From Isohypsibius dastychi (lineage: Eukaryota > Tardigrada > Eutardigrada > Parachela > Isohypsibiidae): 28,127 bases of DNA. The notes below the pieces were generated by a model that did not search any database, had not been told where the DNA came from, and saw only the letters and a program-made list of their open reading frames with translations. Of the stretch, positions 1 through 8,993 are shown in pieces (the first letter of the stretch is position 1; every line of letters starts with the position of its first letter). The position numbers and the translations under genes are program-made. The stretch lies in the NCBI GenBank assembly GCA_034696485.1, contig JAQIWT010000213.1, positions 1 through 28,127 on the forward strand, read 5' to 3'.

Positions 1-38
1 GGGGGATGGTGGTCTATAGTTTGAAAGATATGGTATTT

Positions 39-960
39 CTATTTTTTGTCAAGGAGGTTCCGGATTGAAATCTGGACAGATAACAGCAGAGTTGTATGCG
101 CTATAGAAAAATTGCTGACTGGCAAGCCATACAATGCACCTTCAGATTTCTTCTTTCTGATTGATGGTCTCGCTGGTGGAATTTGCATGTCAGTTACTGT
201 GGATGTTGTATCCTTGAAACCATCTGCCCTGTCTGCGTCTTGACCTTCCGACAAACTTAGAGTCGTTGTTGTAGCCTGAACGAAACAATAAGTAATTACT
301 AGACGGCAATATCATGGCAGTTTACACCTGCGTGAAATCATCTTGTTTTTCTGCCCATCCAATGAGTTTTGCCCCCGCAGGTGTTCGTTCTGCAGATTCA
401 TTTGGGTCCTCATTAGTTTTGGGCCTTCGCGAACGTCCATGCTGTGTGTCGACCTGCTGATCGCCTCCTCCAGCAAAGGCGAGGACAGCTATGCCAAGCG
501 AAGTATGTTTCAGCGGTACTTTGAAACATCCAGATGGATCCATGGTTGCTGTCTGAAAGCTAGATATGATTTTCGGTGTCTTGGTAGGAGAAACGGCTTT
601 GTAATCATGGGGGCGATTGCGAGTTTTTCCAAATAGAAAAATGACATGACCCCAGGATGGACACAAGCCGCGCTTCAAATCGACCCGTATGAGTGCGAAT
701 GTAGCAGATCATGCAAAATCCACTTTTTGCGTGATGGAATCCATCCGAATCGATGACAGTGACCCCTGTGACGCCAGTGTTCAGAGGGTTCGTTTGGACG
801 TGTGAGCCATTTTGGCGTCATGTCATACATTTGATAATGTGCAATCCACCAGGCAATCATCGGGCGCTCAGTAATTGGTAAAGCAAGTTCATGATTAAGA
901 GCAATATTAGTTTTGCGACAATTCCCGACTTCTTGATAGATTTGATGAGAGAGTGTCACT
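39..960 (-). CDS. Hypothetical protein, 3' portion of a multi-exon gene
   Basis: I do not recognise this gene. The last intron is clear: on the minus strand a CAG|GTGTAA donor after 328 and a TTCGTTCAG acceptor before 275 remove a 52-nt intron (276-327). This joins two open frames in phase and ends at the TAA at 39-41. The last exon encodes a Lys/Arg-rich stretch (SIRKKKSEG). The exon before it (from 328 up to about 567-640) encodes a Gly/Asp/Arg-rich, probably disordered segment. A further open stretch (about 690-960) is rich in Trp and His, including an AWWIAHYQMYD motif, and probably belongs to the same gene. Its junction with the middle exon is not certain; a candidate joins a GG|GTCG donor near 690 to a TCTAG acceptor near 567. 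No start codon was identified, so the 5' end is open, and a MITE lies just upstream. Confidence is good for the last intron and moderate for the whole. Confidence 0.5.
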
Positions 961-1114
961 TCCGGAGCTACTCAATGTTCGGAGATTTCGTATAAACGCA
1001 GACAACCCGGCACAATCAGGGTAGCGCACTGAAGGGGGCTGATCGCGGTATATTCTTCTGCAATTCTTTCGTATGAAAGATTGATACATAACCAGAATAT
1101 GATTGAGCTCAACC

Positions 1115-1338
1115 GGGATAGGCAGTGATGATTATAGCTGCTCTGTGGGTCGGGGGTCCGTGGGGGGAATGGAATAATCAGACCTCCGCACACCTGGGCT
1201 TTTGCAACCTGCTTTAGACGCAAATTCCGGATTGGTCGATTGATAAAACCCCAGTAGGGTGAAGGTTTGATTATCCCATTCCGCCCACGGACCCCCAACC
1301 CGCAGAGCAGCTATGATATAATCATCACTGGGGATAGG
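1115..1338. mobile_element. hAT-like MITE with 8-bp target site duplication
   Basis: The element body is 1123-1330. The left arm (1123-1184) and the reverse complement of the right arm (1264-1330) both begin CAGTGATGATTATA and match over about 60 bp with small differences. They enclose a spacer of about 80 bp. The body is flanked by a perfect direct repeat GGGATAGG at 1115-1122 and 1331-1338. An 8-bp duplication with termini starting CAGTG is the signature of the hAT superfamily. There is no transposase, so this is a non-autonomous foldback copy. Short open frames crossing it are not genes. Confidence 0.85.
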
Positions 1339-1482
1339 GGAATGCCTTGAATGATTTCAGGTCGAATTTCCGGCAGGAAAAGGCACGTGAGCGCTAAATA
1401 ATCATTTAGAATATTCCCAGAAAAAATCAAAAACATTTTACTACACACTGTCCCCCTCGAAGTTCCAGGTAAAAACAACGCA

Positions 1483-1730
1483 TATCGTGCATTTCAAAAG
1501 GTACTGCGGTTCGACAATTTGGTGGGCGGTCGGCTGACGTCAAATGCTTACATCGAACTGACCCATGGAATTTGGATGCGTTACAACAACTGGAGCGGGT
1601 AAAATCTCGGATTGGCAAACAAAAAGCTCAATTTTCATTGGTGCTTGGATTGACCAACTGGATAGGATTGTGACGTCATGCGACTGCCCCCATAAACCTC
1701 GAACCGCAGTACCTTTTGAAATGCACGATA
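1483..1730. mobile_element. TA-flanked inverted-repeat element (MITE candidate)
   Basis: A 30-bp perfect terminal inverted repeat, beginning TCGTGCATTTCAAAAGG, occupies 1485-1514. Its reverse complement ends at 1728. Similarity continues more weakly inward to a shared TGACGTCA near 1534-1541 and 1672-1679. The dinucleotide TA sits immediately outside both ends (1483-1484 and 1729-1730), as expected for a Tc1/mariner-type target duplication. A 2-bp match could be chance. No coding capacity is seen. Confidence 0.65.
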
Positions 1731-1740
1731 TTATCTTACT

Positions 1741-1856
1741 TTGCGTAGCGAACCGTGCGTGATGTATCTCATGCTACGTGAAATAGCGTATCGTAAATGA
1801 CGGGGCGTATCGTGCATGACGTGGAGTATGTGACATAGCATTTATCATACGTCATG
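1741..1856 (-). repeat. Dispersed 19-bp repeat array, copy 1 (inverted)
   Basis: Read on the minus strand this stretch contains degenerate units close to GATACGCTACGTCACGTAC, for example a 19-bp unit beginning GATACGCCCCGTCA. It matches the arrays at 6535-6631 and 14231-14303. It directly adjoins the inverted-repeat element at 1483-1730, whose terminus shares the string ATCGTGCAT. Confidence 0.55.
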
Positions 1857-1935
1857 ATTTCTAAATGGTCTGTCCGTTGACCTGCAATCTTAAAATGCCG
1901 GTCTGCTGACATTAAAACATCTCAAAATTTTTTGT

Positions 1936-1946
1936 CCCCCCCCCCC
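1936..1946. repeat. C11 homopolymer
   Basis: Eleven consecutive C residues on the plus strand. This is one of nine G or C runs of at least 10 nt in the window. Confidence 0.9.
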
Positions 1947-2026
1947 TTTTTGCGTGAATGTTCTTGCTCTCGCCAACCGGTGAAGAGCGCGGATATTTTT
2001 GAATAAGCAATACCCCGATACGTTGT

Positions 2027-2170
2027 TATACTTAATATGAGTTAGAGTATTCTGATTAGTAATTAGCATAGCAACAAAAAATAAATCATAAAATCATGGG
2101 AAATGATTCTGATAAGTGATCTCATCCCTATATGAACGGAACTTTGCAAGGATGGTTTTTCATGTTCAGT
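2027..2170 (+). repeat. Promoter-like direct repeat, copy A
   Basis: This AT-rich block contains the ordered motifs TTAGTAATTAG, AATCATAAAATCATG, GATAAGTGATCTCAT, a TATA-like CCTATATGAA and AACTTTGCAA, then GTTCAGTC. The same order recurs at 2395-2560. The TATA-like element followed about 40-50 nt later by TTCAGTC (initiator-like) suggests a duplicated core promoter, but no transcript start is demonstrated. A short 62-codon frame from 2200 to 2385 with one hydrophobic segment follows; I do not call it a gene. Confidence 0.45.
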
Positions 2171-2394
2171 CCATAAAACATATTCCTACTTGGGTAATGG
2201 CTATGAAACACAAAAATCGTAAACTCAAAAATTATTTAATTAAAGTCACCTTTATTTGTTTTTATTATTTCAGTCTATCAGTGTTAGCGGTGATTAACCT
2301 CATGGTCATCCGTGACCTCTCTGAAAATCTATACCTGCGTGACATTTTTGCGGTTTCGTTTTATTTTCTTGTCTTGCATGCATAATAAAAACTG

Positions 2395-2560
2395 ATATAA
2401 TATTCTATACTTGTTAGTAATTGGAGTATCCTAATTATTATTCAGCATATAAATGAAAGTTGAATCATAAACTCATGAGAGATAATTTTGATAAGCGATC
2501 TTATCACTATATAAAAGTAGCTTCGCAATTTAGTTTTTTCCAGTTCAGTCTAATGAATAT
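2395..2560 (+). promoter_or_regulatory. Promoter-like direct repeat, copy B with TATA box
   Basis: This is a diverged second copy of the block at 2027-2170. It has a consensus TATA box (CTATATAAAAG, about 2509-2519), then CTTCGCAATTTAG and a TTCAGTC initiator-like element. It lies about 300 nt upstream of the weak two-exon plus-strand gene candidate at 2859-3567 and could be its promoter. The call rests on motif order only. Confidence 0.35.
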
Positions 2561-2858
2561 GATGCTGATTAGTAATTAGCTATAAAATCCAATAACAGTT
2601 ACCGTCAGGATTTGTTATTATTTCATCAGTGTGAACAGTAATTATTCAATTGTTTGCTGATCGAATACTAAAGACACGAGCGGTAGCAACACCTCTGTTT
2701 TTCATCCATTTGAGTTCATACACTTAAGCTCAACCATTCAACACAATGCTATCCTGACATTCTTGTTTTTTGCGACATTTTCCCATGAAGATCCACTCAA
2801 ATATTTCTTCATTTGCACTTCATTTCTTTTCTCCTCAGTATAATTAATTCGCTTGGAA

Positions 2859-3567
2859 TGAACCCGTTTCCGACTTGTTATAAGAATAAAGATAATGTTA
2901 ACCTTGAAAAACCAACTCAACCGAATTTCTCTCCATCCAAAAGACTTTTTTTCGTGATAGATCAACCGAGGAACGCATCTGTCCAAGCATTTTCCGTAAA
3001 ACCAGAATTGGGTTGGGTAAAATTTTAAGATTTCTTCATCATGCTGAGGCGGCGTTATGGTCAAAATTTTTAACAGTAACCTAAGTATGCAATTTGATAC
3101 ATCTGTCCTTCCCGATTTCAAAATTGAGAATTTCAAAAATTGTGACATTTTTCGTATTATATGTTCAGAGTGGAAAATCATGCCTCCCTAGTTCAGCCGA
3201 TACAGAATCCAGTAATTCACAAATTTCGTAGAAAGTCAGGCATAAGAATTGTCCGTTAAACAATCGCGCAGATTCCAGCTTGGAATTCGTCAATATGTCA
3301 GTTGGTAACGACGGACTGTTTTCGCTCTTTGCTGACATCTCAAGCGACTTGAAAACAAGTAAAACATTCTCAAATGAAACTCCAGTTTTCGTCTGTTCTA
3401 ACTGTTCCTACTGCCGTAATAACTTCCGTACGTTAATGTTCTTCTTCAGTCAGTTCCTAACTCCCGGTAGTCAAGCCAGTTCCGGTGACTGCCTGAACAT
3501 TTCTTTGTGTTTTCCCGGTAAGCTGTATGTAAAATGTGAAGCGATCGATAATCGTTTGACAGCATGA
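2859..3567 (+). CDS. Candidate two-exon gene, unknown function
   Basis: An open frame starts at ATG 2859 and ends at a TG|GTAAAATT donor at about 3014. It joins in phase to a frame beginning after a GATTCCAG acceptor at about 3274 and running to the TGA at 3565-3567. The predicted product is about 150 aa. It has no recognised domain; the second exon carries a Cys cluster (CSNCSYC) and further cysteines. The first exon is also open upstream to a pyrimidine-rich acceptor (TTTTCTCCTCAG, just before 2839), so a 5' exon is possible. Codon use looks reasonable, but the surroundings are AT-rich and no homology is recognised. It could be a degenerate gene or chance open frames. Confidence 0.3.
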
Positions 3568-4764
3568 TATTGTAGCTTTTTTGTATTATTCATTCAGATG
3601 GCATACTTTCCCTTATTCATTGGGAAAAAATTATTACAAAAGTGGAGTTCGGACGAAACAGTAATTTAAATTTTCTAAATCAGTCCAAAAAATAAAAAAG
3701 ATGTGTACTCATTAGTAATTAGCGTCTTTGAGTATTCAAATTCTGAAAATGCACTTGATGATGGTATTATTACCGCATCATTGCTGGCAGAAAACCAGAA
3801 CACTGAAGAGTAGAAGCACCTCTGTTCTACGTTGACGTTTCTGTAACCACGTTACAAAATGCAATCTTGAAATTCTGGTTGTTCGCATTTTCACTGCATT
3901 GTCAAGACGACTCTTCCTCACGTCCGGTTGATAATCGAAATCTTCCATCACTGTACCGCGATGTCGTGATATTATGTGATATTATGTATTGATATCATGT
4001 CGTGTCATTCGGTTTCGAAATTCGATTTTTCGATATTTTTCAGATTTGTAGCTAATTACTAATTAGTATTTGCATGATTTTCGATTTTATGAACTAAAAT
4101 TAGTATTATCAATCTCGAATTTCGAGCAAGCTCCGTTTTTGTAGTGTTGTGATGGATTTTCGAATCCATTTTTCATCATTGTTTTTTGAGTGCTTATAAT
4201 TCATCAGAATATGTACGTAAATTGATACAGAATCTTTTCAATTCTGTAGATTAAACTCAAAATAACAAGATACGAATCTTTGTGCAAGCTCCGTGTTTGT
4301 GGTGTTGTGGTGGTTTTTTGAATTAATTCACCATGATTGTTTTTTCATAGTTGTTTATTTATTCACGGCTGATTGTCGTTTGAGCTTCAATTTCTGATTA
4401 GAATACGCTGGATTAGTAGACAGTCTTTGTTTGACTGTATGGAATGAATATGAAATGATGAACTTTGTAGTTTAGTGCTGGTTTTCGAATGGTCTTTTTT
4501 GTTCTAGTGCTAATTATACTCATTAGAACACGCTATTTATTGATCAGCATACAGATTTTCTTTGATTTCATGAATTGAATTTGAAATACTACATTACATT
4601 TTGTGCAGTCTCCATTTTTAAAGTGTTGTGATGGTTTTTCAAATTAACATATCATGGTTGTTTTGTGATTCTATGGTGATTCTATGTGATTCTTTTTGTT
4701 TTTGTGCTGGTTACTCATTAGTATTCGCTAATTACTGATTAGTATACGTATCTTTTTCGATTTT
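3568..4764. repeat. AT-rich non-coding region with diverged tandem units of about 160 bp
   Basis: No gene is seen. Units starting with a (G/A)GCAAGCTCCGT-like string, followed by TGTTGTGATGG and a T-rich stretch, begin near 4121, 4281 and 4603, with a weaker one near 4458. The spacing is about 145-175 bp. The motif ATTAGTAATTAGC and its inverse recur near 3712, 4052 and 4717, and also in the block at 2027-2590. This looks like an old, eroded tandem array. Confidence 0.5.
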
Positions 4765-4896
4765 TTTTGAAATAATAATTTCAATAATTATAGTAATGTG
4801 AATCTTGAATAACAGTATATTCGTTTATTCTTTTGAAATAATAATTTCAATAATAACAGTAATGTTAATTTTGAATAGCAGTATATTCGTATATTC
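4765..4896 (+). repeat. 66-bp tandem duplication
   Basis: Two adjacent copies (4765-4830 and 4831-4896) begin TTTTGAAATAATAATTTCAA and end GTATATTCGT(T/A)TATTC, with few differences. The high identity points to a recent duplication. There is no coding potential. Confidence 0.85.
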
Positions 4897-5746
4897 TTAT
4901 CTGACTTCAAGCATTCTTCTTTTGCTAGAAAATTGAATCTCCTTTCTCGCAAAATCGCCATCCAGATCAATCCGATGAGTCTTATATTATTTTCACGCTG
5001 GCATTTTTACATAGGAATATTCGTGAAATGTGCCGAATTTTAGAGGCGTCCATACAAAAAAATAATCCACAACTGGTCATCAAATTACTATGGTAACAGC
5101 TCAAGGAAAATGTGTAACTTTAAACAAAAATAATAAAAGCGGAAGACAATTAAAAAAAAAAGATGCTCGTTATATGACAAAGATGAACAAAAATATGTGC
5201 CGTAGCGAGAGGTGAAGTGAAATGTTATATAATATAAGCCATAATGAAACTGAATCCAGAAAAGATGGGGGGACATTATATTCGGTAGAACCTCCAGGTT
5301 CTCCCGGATATCAAAAGACCTCGAGGTTTTTTGCAGGTATATTTAAATCGTCAATCCGCAGTTGGTGAGTGTTCAATTACTGTAGGTTCATTAGGGGGCA
5401 AGAGGGGACATTAAGCGACACAAGCCAAGCCTGCTGCCAAGCTGAAAAAATTGATTGAGATCATTTAGCTTGAAAGCAAGGATTCACGGTATCGGGTTCT
5501 TACCCAATGGCTGATTTGCTTTCTGTCTGATCGCTGTGCAAAAGACCTCACGAAACAAGGTAACCATCGTTTCCTAGACAGGCTGAAAAATCCAAGCCAG
5601 AAAAAAATGGCGATTTGAGTTCGTGGGTATCAGAGGTGTCGCGCTTTCGAATAATTATCGTGAGCGTAGGGAGTGACTTATTTCGTCTCTCTCGTAACTT
5701 TCTGTTCTTTTGTCCATTCAATAAGGCGAGAGAGACACCAGGATAT
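4897..5746. other. Intergenic, nothing recognised
   Basis: Only short open frames without domain features or good splice context are present. A small perfect hairpin (GAACCT-CC-AGGTTC) lies near 5288. I see no RNA gene or mobile element in this stretch. Confidence 0.5.
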
Positions 5747-5838
5747 TACGTTGGCTCCAAAATTAAGTTAACATCCCCCCGTAGACTCACATGCTATTTT
5801 ATTAGAGGGGTGTTAACTAAATTTTGGCGGAGACGTAC
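5747..5838. repeat. Short foldback inverted repeat
   Basis: The core arms CCAAAATTAAGTTAACATCCCC (from 5757) and GGGGTGTTAACTAAATTTTGG (to 5827) are near-perfect reverse complements around a loop of about 25 nt. Weaker pairing extends outward to TACGT on both sides. It may be a very short MITE. No convincing target duplication was found. Confidence 0.7.
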
Positions 5839-5857
5839 ATAAAGATGGAGTGGGGGA

Positions 5858-5867
5858 GGGGGGGGGG
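5858..5867. repeat. G10 homopolymer
   Basis: A run of 10 G on the plus strand, preceded by TGGGGGA. Confidence 0.9.
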
Positions 5868-5959
5868 TCAGAAAAATTTACTTCAGGAGCGAAACTCGGT
5901 TTTCAAACCACACACCGTGGACTGGCCACACCCAGTTGCCCTCAGTGCACAGCGCAATC

Positions 5960-6042
5960 TATGCCCTCACAAAATTCGATCAAGGACGAAAATTCAACTG
6001 AGAAATGCGGGTATCTTAACCACTGATCCCACAGCGAACAGC
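5960..6042 (-). mobile_element. tRNA-like sequence, probable SINE head
   Basis: On the minus strand, GGGATCAGTGGTTAAGATAC resembles the D-arm/A-box of class II (Ser/Leu-type) tRNAs. About 35 nt later GATCGAATTTT resembles a degraded B-box. The acceptor stem does not pair and the B-box is imperfect, so this is not a functional tRNA. A tRNA-derived SINE head or an old tRNA pseudogene fits best. Confidence 0.4.
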
Positions 6043-6138
6043 CATCGCGTGTAAGTTGATGCTCGTGTACGCGGGCTTGGTTTTCTAAATCACGAACCGG
6101 GTGGGCCAGCTTACCGAGAGGCCGGAGTACTCTCCTTG

Positions 6139-6280
6139 TTTTTGTCCCTGCCCCCACCCCCAAGGGGGGGGGGGGGGATCTGCAAAACCCTCGAATTTTT
6201 CGACCGATTAGTCTCATTTTTGTCACCCCCCAAAGGGTGGGACCTACAAAACCCTCATTTCTTCCTGACCGATTAGTCGC
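6139..6280 (+). repeat. 78-bp tandem duplication with C/G-rich core
   Basis: Two units starting at 6139 and 6217 share the order TTTTTGTC, a C-run followed by AA and a G-run, CTRCAAAACCCTC, and GACCGATTAGTC. The first copy contains a G14 run (6164-6177). The C-run/AA/G-run core recurs at 14029-14052. Confidence 0.75.
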
Positions 6281-6323
6281 GAATTTAAATCTCTCAAAAA
6301 TATCTTTTTACTGTGCATTTCGG

Positions 6324-6413
6324 GTCAACGACACGACATTTTCCCAGATCGCGGTCAACGACACGACATTTTCCCCGATCGAGGTCAACGACACGACATT
6401 TTGGGAAAAACTG
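6324..6413 (+). repeat. Triplicated 30-bp tandem repeat
   Basis: Three consecutive 30-bp units at 6324-6353, 6354-6383 and 6384-6413 start GTCAACGACACGACATTTT. The first two are nearly identical over their full length; the third diverges after the T run. The period is a multiple of three, so a short open frame across it shows a 10-residue repeat, but I see no evidence of a gene. Confidence 0.85.
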
Positions 6414-6534
6414 TCTCTGTACTTACCATTTACCTATGGTGGTCATAGCCATACTGTCTCCCTTCTGGCATTTGGCCGAAAATATATCTTAACACTCGCT
6501 TATTTCAAATTTTCATGATACTTTCTTCAGTAGT

Positions 6535-6631
6535 TGTCACGTACGCCAAGTCACGTACGATACGCTACGTCATGTATGATGCGCTACGTATGCTGTATTA
6601 CGTGACGCCATGTCGCGTACGATACGGTACG
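6535..6631 (+). repeat. Dispersed 19-bp repeat array, copy 2
   Basis: Units close to GATACGCTACGTCACGTAC are present, with a clear 19-bp copy at about 6559-6577 and several degraded ones. The array follows the C/G-rich duplication at 6139-6280, the same order seen at 14029-14303. Confidence 0.65.
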
Positions 6632-7061
6632 TTTTTTCGCCGAAGCCGGTGGGGTGACAGAATACCCGCCACAGGTGGGCATTGAGTGAATTCGCTCATC
6701 AGAGCGTTTTTCCGAGGAATATTTTCTAGCTGTTTTTTTTTACTTTTTCAAACAGGTGCTAATCTTCTCTATAAATTCTCTGAAGATGACAGTTGGTTAT
6801 TCATCGGTTGTTGCTCGGCACTGAACCAGCTGTAGATACGCGTCTTCATCGCCCTAAATTTCAAAAGTTCAAGAAGATTATTTAACCTTCGAAGTCGGGA
6901 AGAAAAATCAAGTTTTGAAATACAATAGGCCGCGTTAATTGATCCACTGTTGTTATCTTGACATGAGATCTGCTTCTAGGTGGATGGTGACAAACCATGA
7001 ACTTTCCAATGATACAGACCATCCTCTCGTTTGTTGTGATGAGTTATCATCAAATGTTCTA
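6632..7061. other. Intergenic, nothing recognised
   Basis: Downstream flank of the minus-strand gene ending at 7062. No supported feature. Confidence 0.5.
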
Positions 7062-8045
7062 TTATCTTTTTAAAAGCTCCACCATCGAGCCACTTACATT
7101 GGATCCGGAATCTCCACGTTCCCAAAAATCATTTTCTCTTCCGCACAGCGTCGAGAATTCATCTCTAGCCGATAATACCCAGGCAATGTCAGGTGATATG
7201 TGAAGTCGGTGCCTCTTTTCGATCCGCGCATCCAGCCATAAATGAACACGTTTACCGTCGGGGTCAATCTGGGAAATCTCTTTTCTTTTCAAACGAAAAC
7301 TGAATGCATTGAAGGCTGGATTATCCTTGGAATCGATGTGAAGTTGGAGAAGATCGAAAATAACATTTGAATCTGATTTGATAACAGAAAGAACTTTCAC
7401 GCATTCCAGCACCGCCCGCCGTATTATACTAAATTGATACATGACCGAAATTCTCACGCAAAAGTCGACGATGAGCTGAGAATCGAAGGCGTGTTGAGGT
7501 AAAATCAGCATGGCCCGAATCAGAGATTTCATCATTAATTCCAGTATGACTGGATTGAGATCAGGATACTGGAGCAACAAATTAAGAAGGCTTTCCGGAC
7601 CATGAAGACTCACTATTATTCCGGAAGATATAACGATTGGATTCAAAAGAGATTGTATAGGATCTGACCACTTAGGCTCCAGTTGGGTGAGATCCACGCG
7701 GACAGCGAGTCCGAGTAACACTTTCCATAAAGCGCTCACGAAGGAATATCCGATACTTTTCAGACGATAAACAAGAAGGTCGAAACAGTCAAAGCAGGCC
7801 TGCCACTCTTCCAAATATTCTACATCGACAACTGAGAATGTGTGCAATAGGTCCACTACGACTTTGTCTAGATGTACCCTGGGCAGGCCATGGAAGTATT
7901 CTGAGGCTATCCAATGTAGCAAGTTTTCGTACTTCTGAATCCGATCTTTGTATTGCACGCCCTCAGATGGACTGTGGAACTTACTTAGCAAAACTTTCAG
8001 ATTTTGATGCGACGCTCCACTATGAGGACACGGTAACGATTCCAT
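7062..8045 (-). CDS. Hypothetical 327-aa all-helical protein, single exon
   Basis: An uninterrupted frame of 327 codons runs from ATG 8045 to TAA 7062. I do not recognise the family. Residues about 15-250 are rich in Leu, Ile and Val in amphipathic-helix spacing, for example around residues 59-72, 100-115, 151-182 and 189-225. This suggests a helical repeat or alpha-solenoid fold. No signal peptide or convincing membrane helix is seen. The C-terminal 75 residues are more polar, with a basic RLKRKE at 251-256. An in-frame TAA lies 27 nt upstream of the ATG, so this start is reasonable unless a 5' exon is spliced on. Nearly 1 kb without an intron is unusual beside the intron-rich genes at 20-27 kb, so a retrogene or a single large exon of a longer gene are alternatives. 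Confidence 0.7.
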   Translation of the reverse strand: MESLPCPHSGASHQNLKVLLSKFHSPSEGVQYKDRIQKYENLLHWIASEYFHGLPRVHLDKVVVDLLHTFSVVDVEYLEEWQACFDCFDLLVYRLKSIGYSFVSALWKVLLGLAVRVDLTQLEPKWSDPIQSLLNPIVISSGIIVSLHGPESLLNLLLQYPDLNPVILELMMKSLIRAMLILPQHAFDSQLIVDFCVRISVMYQFSIIRRAVLECVKVLSVIKSDSNVIFDLLQLHIDSKDNPAFNAFSFRLKRKEISQIDPDGKRVHLWLDARIEKRHRLHISPDIAWVLSARDEFSTLCGRENDFWERGDSGSNVSGSMVELLKR

Positions 8046-8770
8046 TAAACCGTTTGAACCCCCATTGGATTAGGTTGCTTCAACTACCTTGAATGTTCAC
8101 TTAGAAAAACCAAAATGTGGGATCTGATGGTATTCAAATAACCAAGAAAGCATATTTTTTAAACAGGAGATAGAACATGGAATTTTTCAAAGTTGTCAAG
8201 GTGACCCAAGACTCACTCGTGATCAATTTGTGTGCACGTAGTCGAGCATGTATGTGCGTCAGAATTACTTACTCTGGTTGTTTGCCGCAACCTGATTATG
8301 CGATCTCCATAACAAGTGCAGTATTTAATGGTACAGTATGTCGTACGAACGACACGTGAAGTGAACCGACATGATACGAAACTTTACTGTGAATCCACGC
8401 CTGAAATTTCAGGTTCAGTGTTCCTCAACTGAGTGGTTACTGAGTGAGTGAGTGAGTGAGTACTGACTCCATTGACTGTCTGTGGTTACAATTCATGAGA
8501 GTTGTCGCGCTTATCAGATCAACAATATTGACTGAAGATTCGATATGCTGCGTCCTAACTTCAGTTACAGAATGTAACCAGGCCAAAATTTTGCTTTGAG
8601 ATCTATTGTAAAGCACATGAAATGCATACCAATTTCCGCCATATCCAGCCTGTAACTCATGTTGAATATGAATATTCATGCAGAAGATAATGGCTAAGTT
8701 TGAGCAGCTGTCTAAACCAAATCTAACCAAAGCTGTTAACTCAACCGTTTTACTCGACATGCTTAAACTG
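8046..8770. other. Intergenic; short open frames and a (TGAG)5 microsatellite
   Basis: A perfect TGAG tandem lies at 8441-8460. Short frames on both strands (about 8192-8359 plus, 8437-8760 minus) have no recognised features, and I do not call them genes. Confidence 0.5.
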
Positions 8771-8771
8771 A

Positions 8772-8993
8772 ATCACCGATCTGTTGGTTCTGGCCCGTGG
8801 GGGTCGCCATTGTGTAGGAATCGCCGTTTGCTTTCTCACAGCTCAAGAATGTATTACTTCGGTGAAAAGTACTCGGTGGAATACGTTGGGCGGATTTGAT
8901 CACCTATATGAAATGGAATACACTCGAGAACCAAGAAAATTCATTCGAAATGCAATGACGTGGACTGAGCGGAAGGCACAGTCCGGTGAAATC
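8772..8993 (+). pseudogene. Possible serine protease-like exon lacking the catalytic His
   Basis: The frame contains HCVGIAV, then FLTAQEC, then LGGFDHLYEME. This order resembles the N-terminal half of a trypsin-fold domain: Cys-x-Gly, the LTAAHC motif, and L-G-x-(F/H)-D-x(4)-E. The residue in the catalytic His position would be Glu (TAQEC), and the spacing before it is about three residues short. A CAG|GTGAAA donor ends the exon at about 8993. The 5' boundary is not resolved: an in-frame TGA lies just upstream. No Asp/Ser-containing exons were found downstream. It could be a protease-homologue exon, a pseudogene fragment or a chance match. Confidence 0.25.

Noticed and set aside
972-1298. 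108-codon minus-strand open frame
   Set aside because: It runs through the hAT-like MITE and both of its arms; the inverted repeat explains the sequence.
2738-3181. 147-codon minus-strand open frame
   Set aside because: It overlaps AT-rich sequence and the opposite-strand exon candidate; composition is Lys/Ile-rich as expected for chance frames in AT-rich DNA.
5960-6042. Functional tRNA gene
   Set aside because: Acceptor arms do not pair and the B-box is degraded, so only a tRNA-derived repeat is supported.
6324-6413. CRISPR-like direct repeats
   Set aside because: Units are contiguous without unique spacers and the genome is eukaryotic by its introns.
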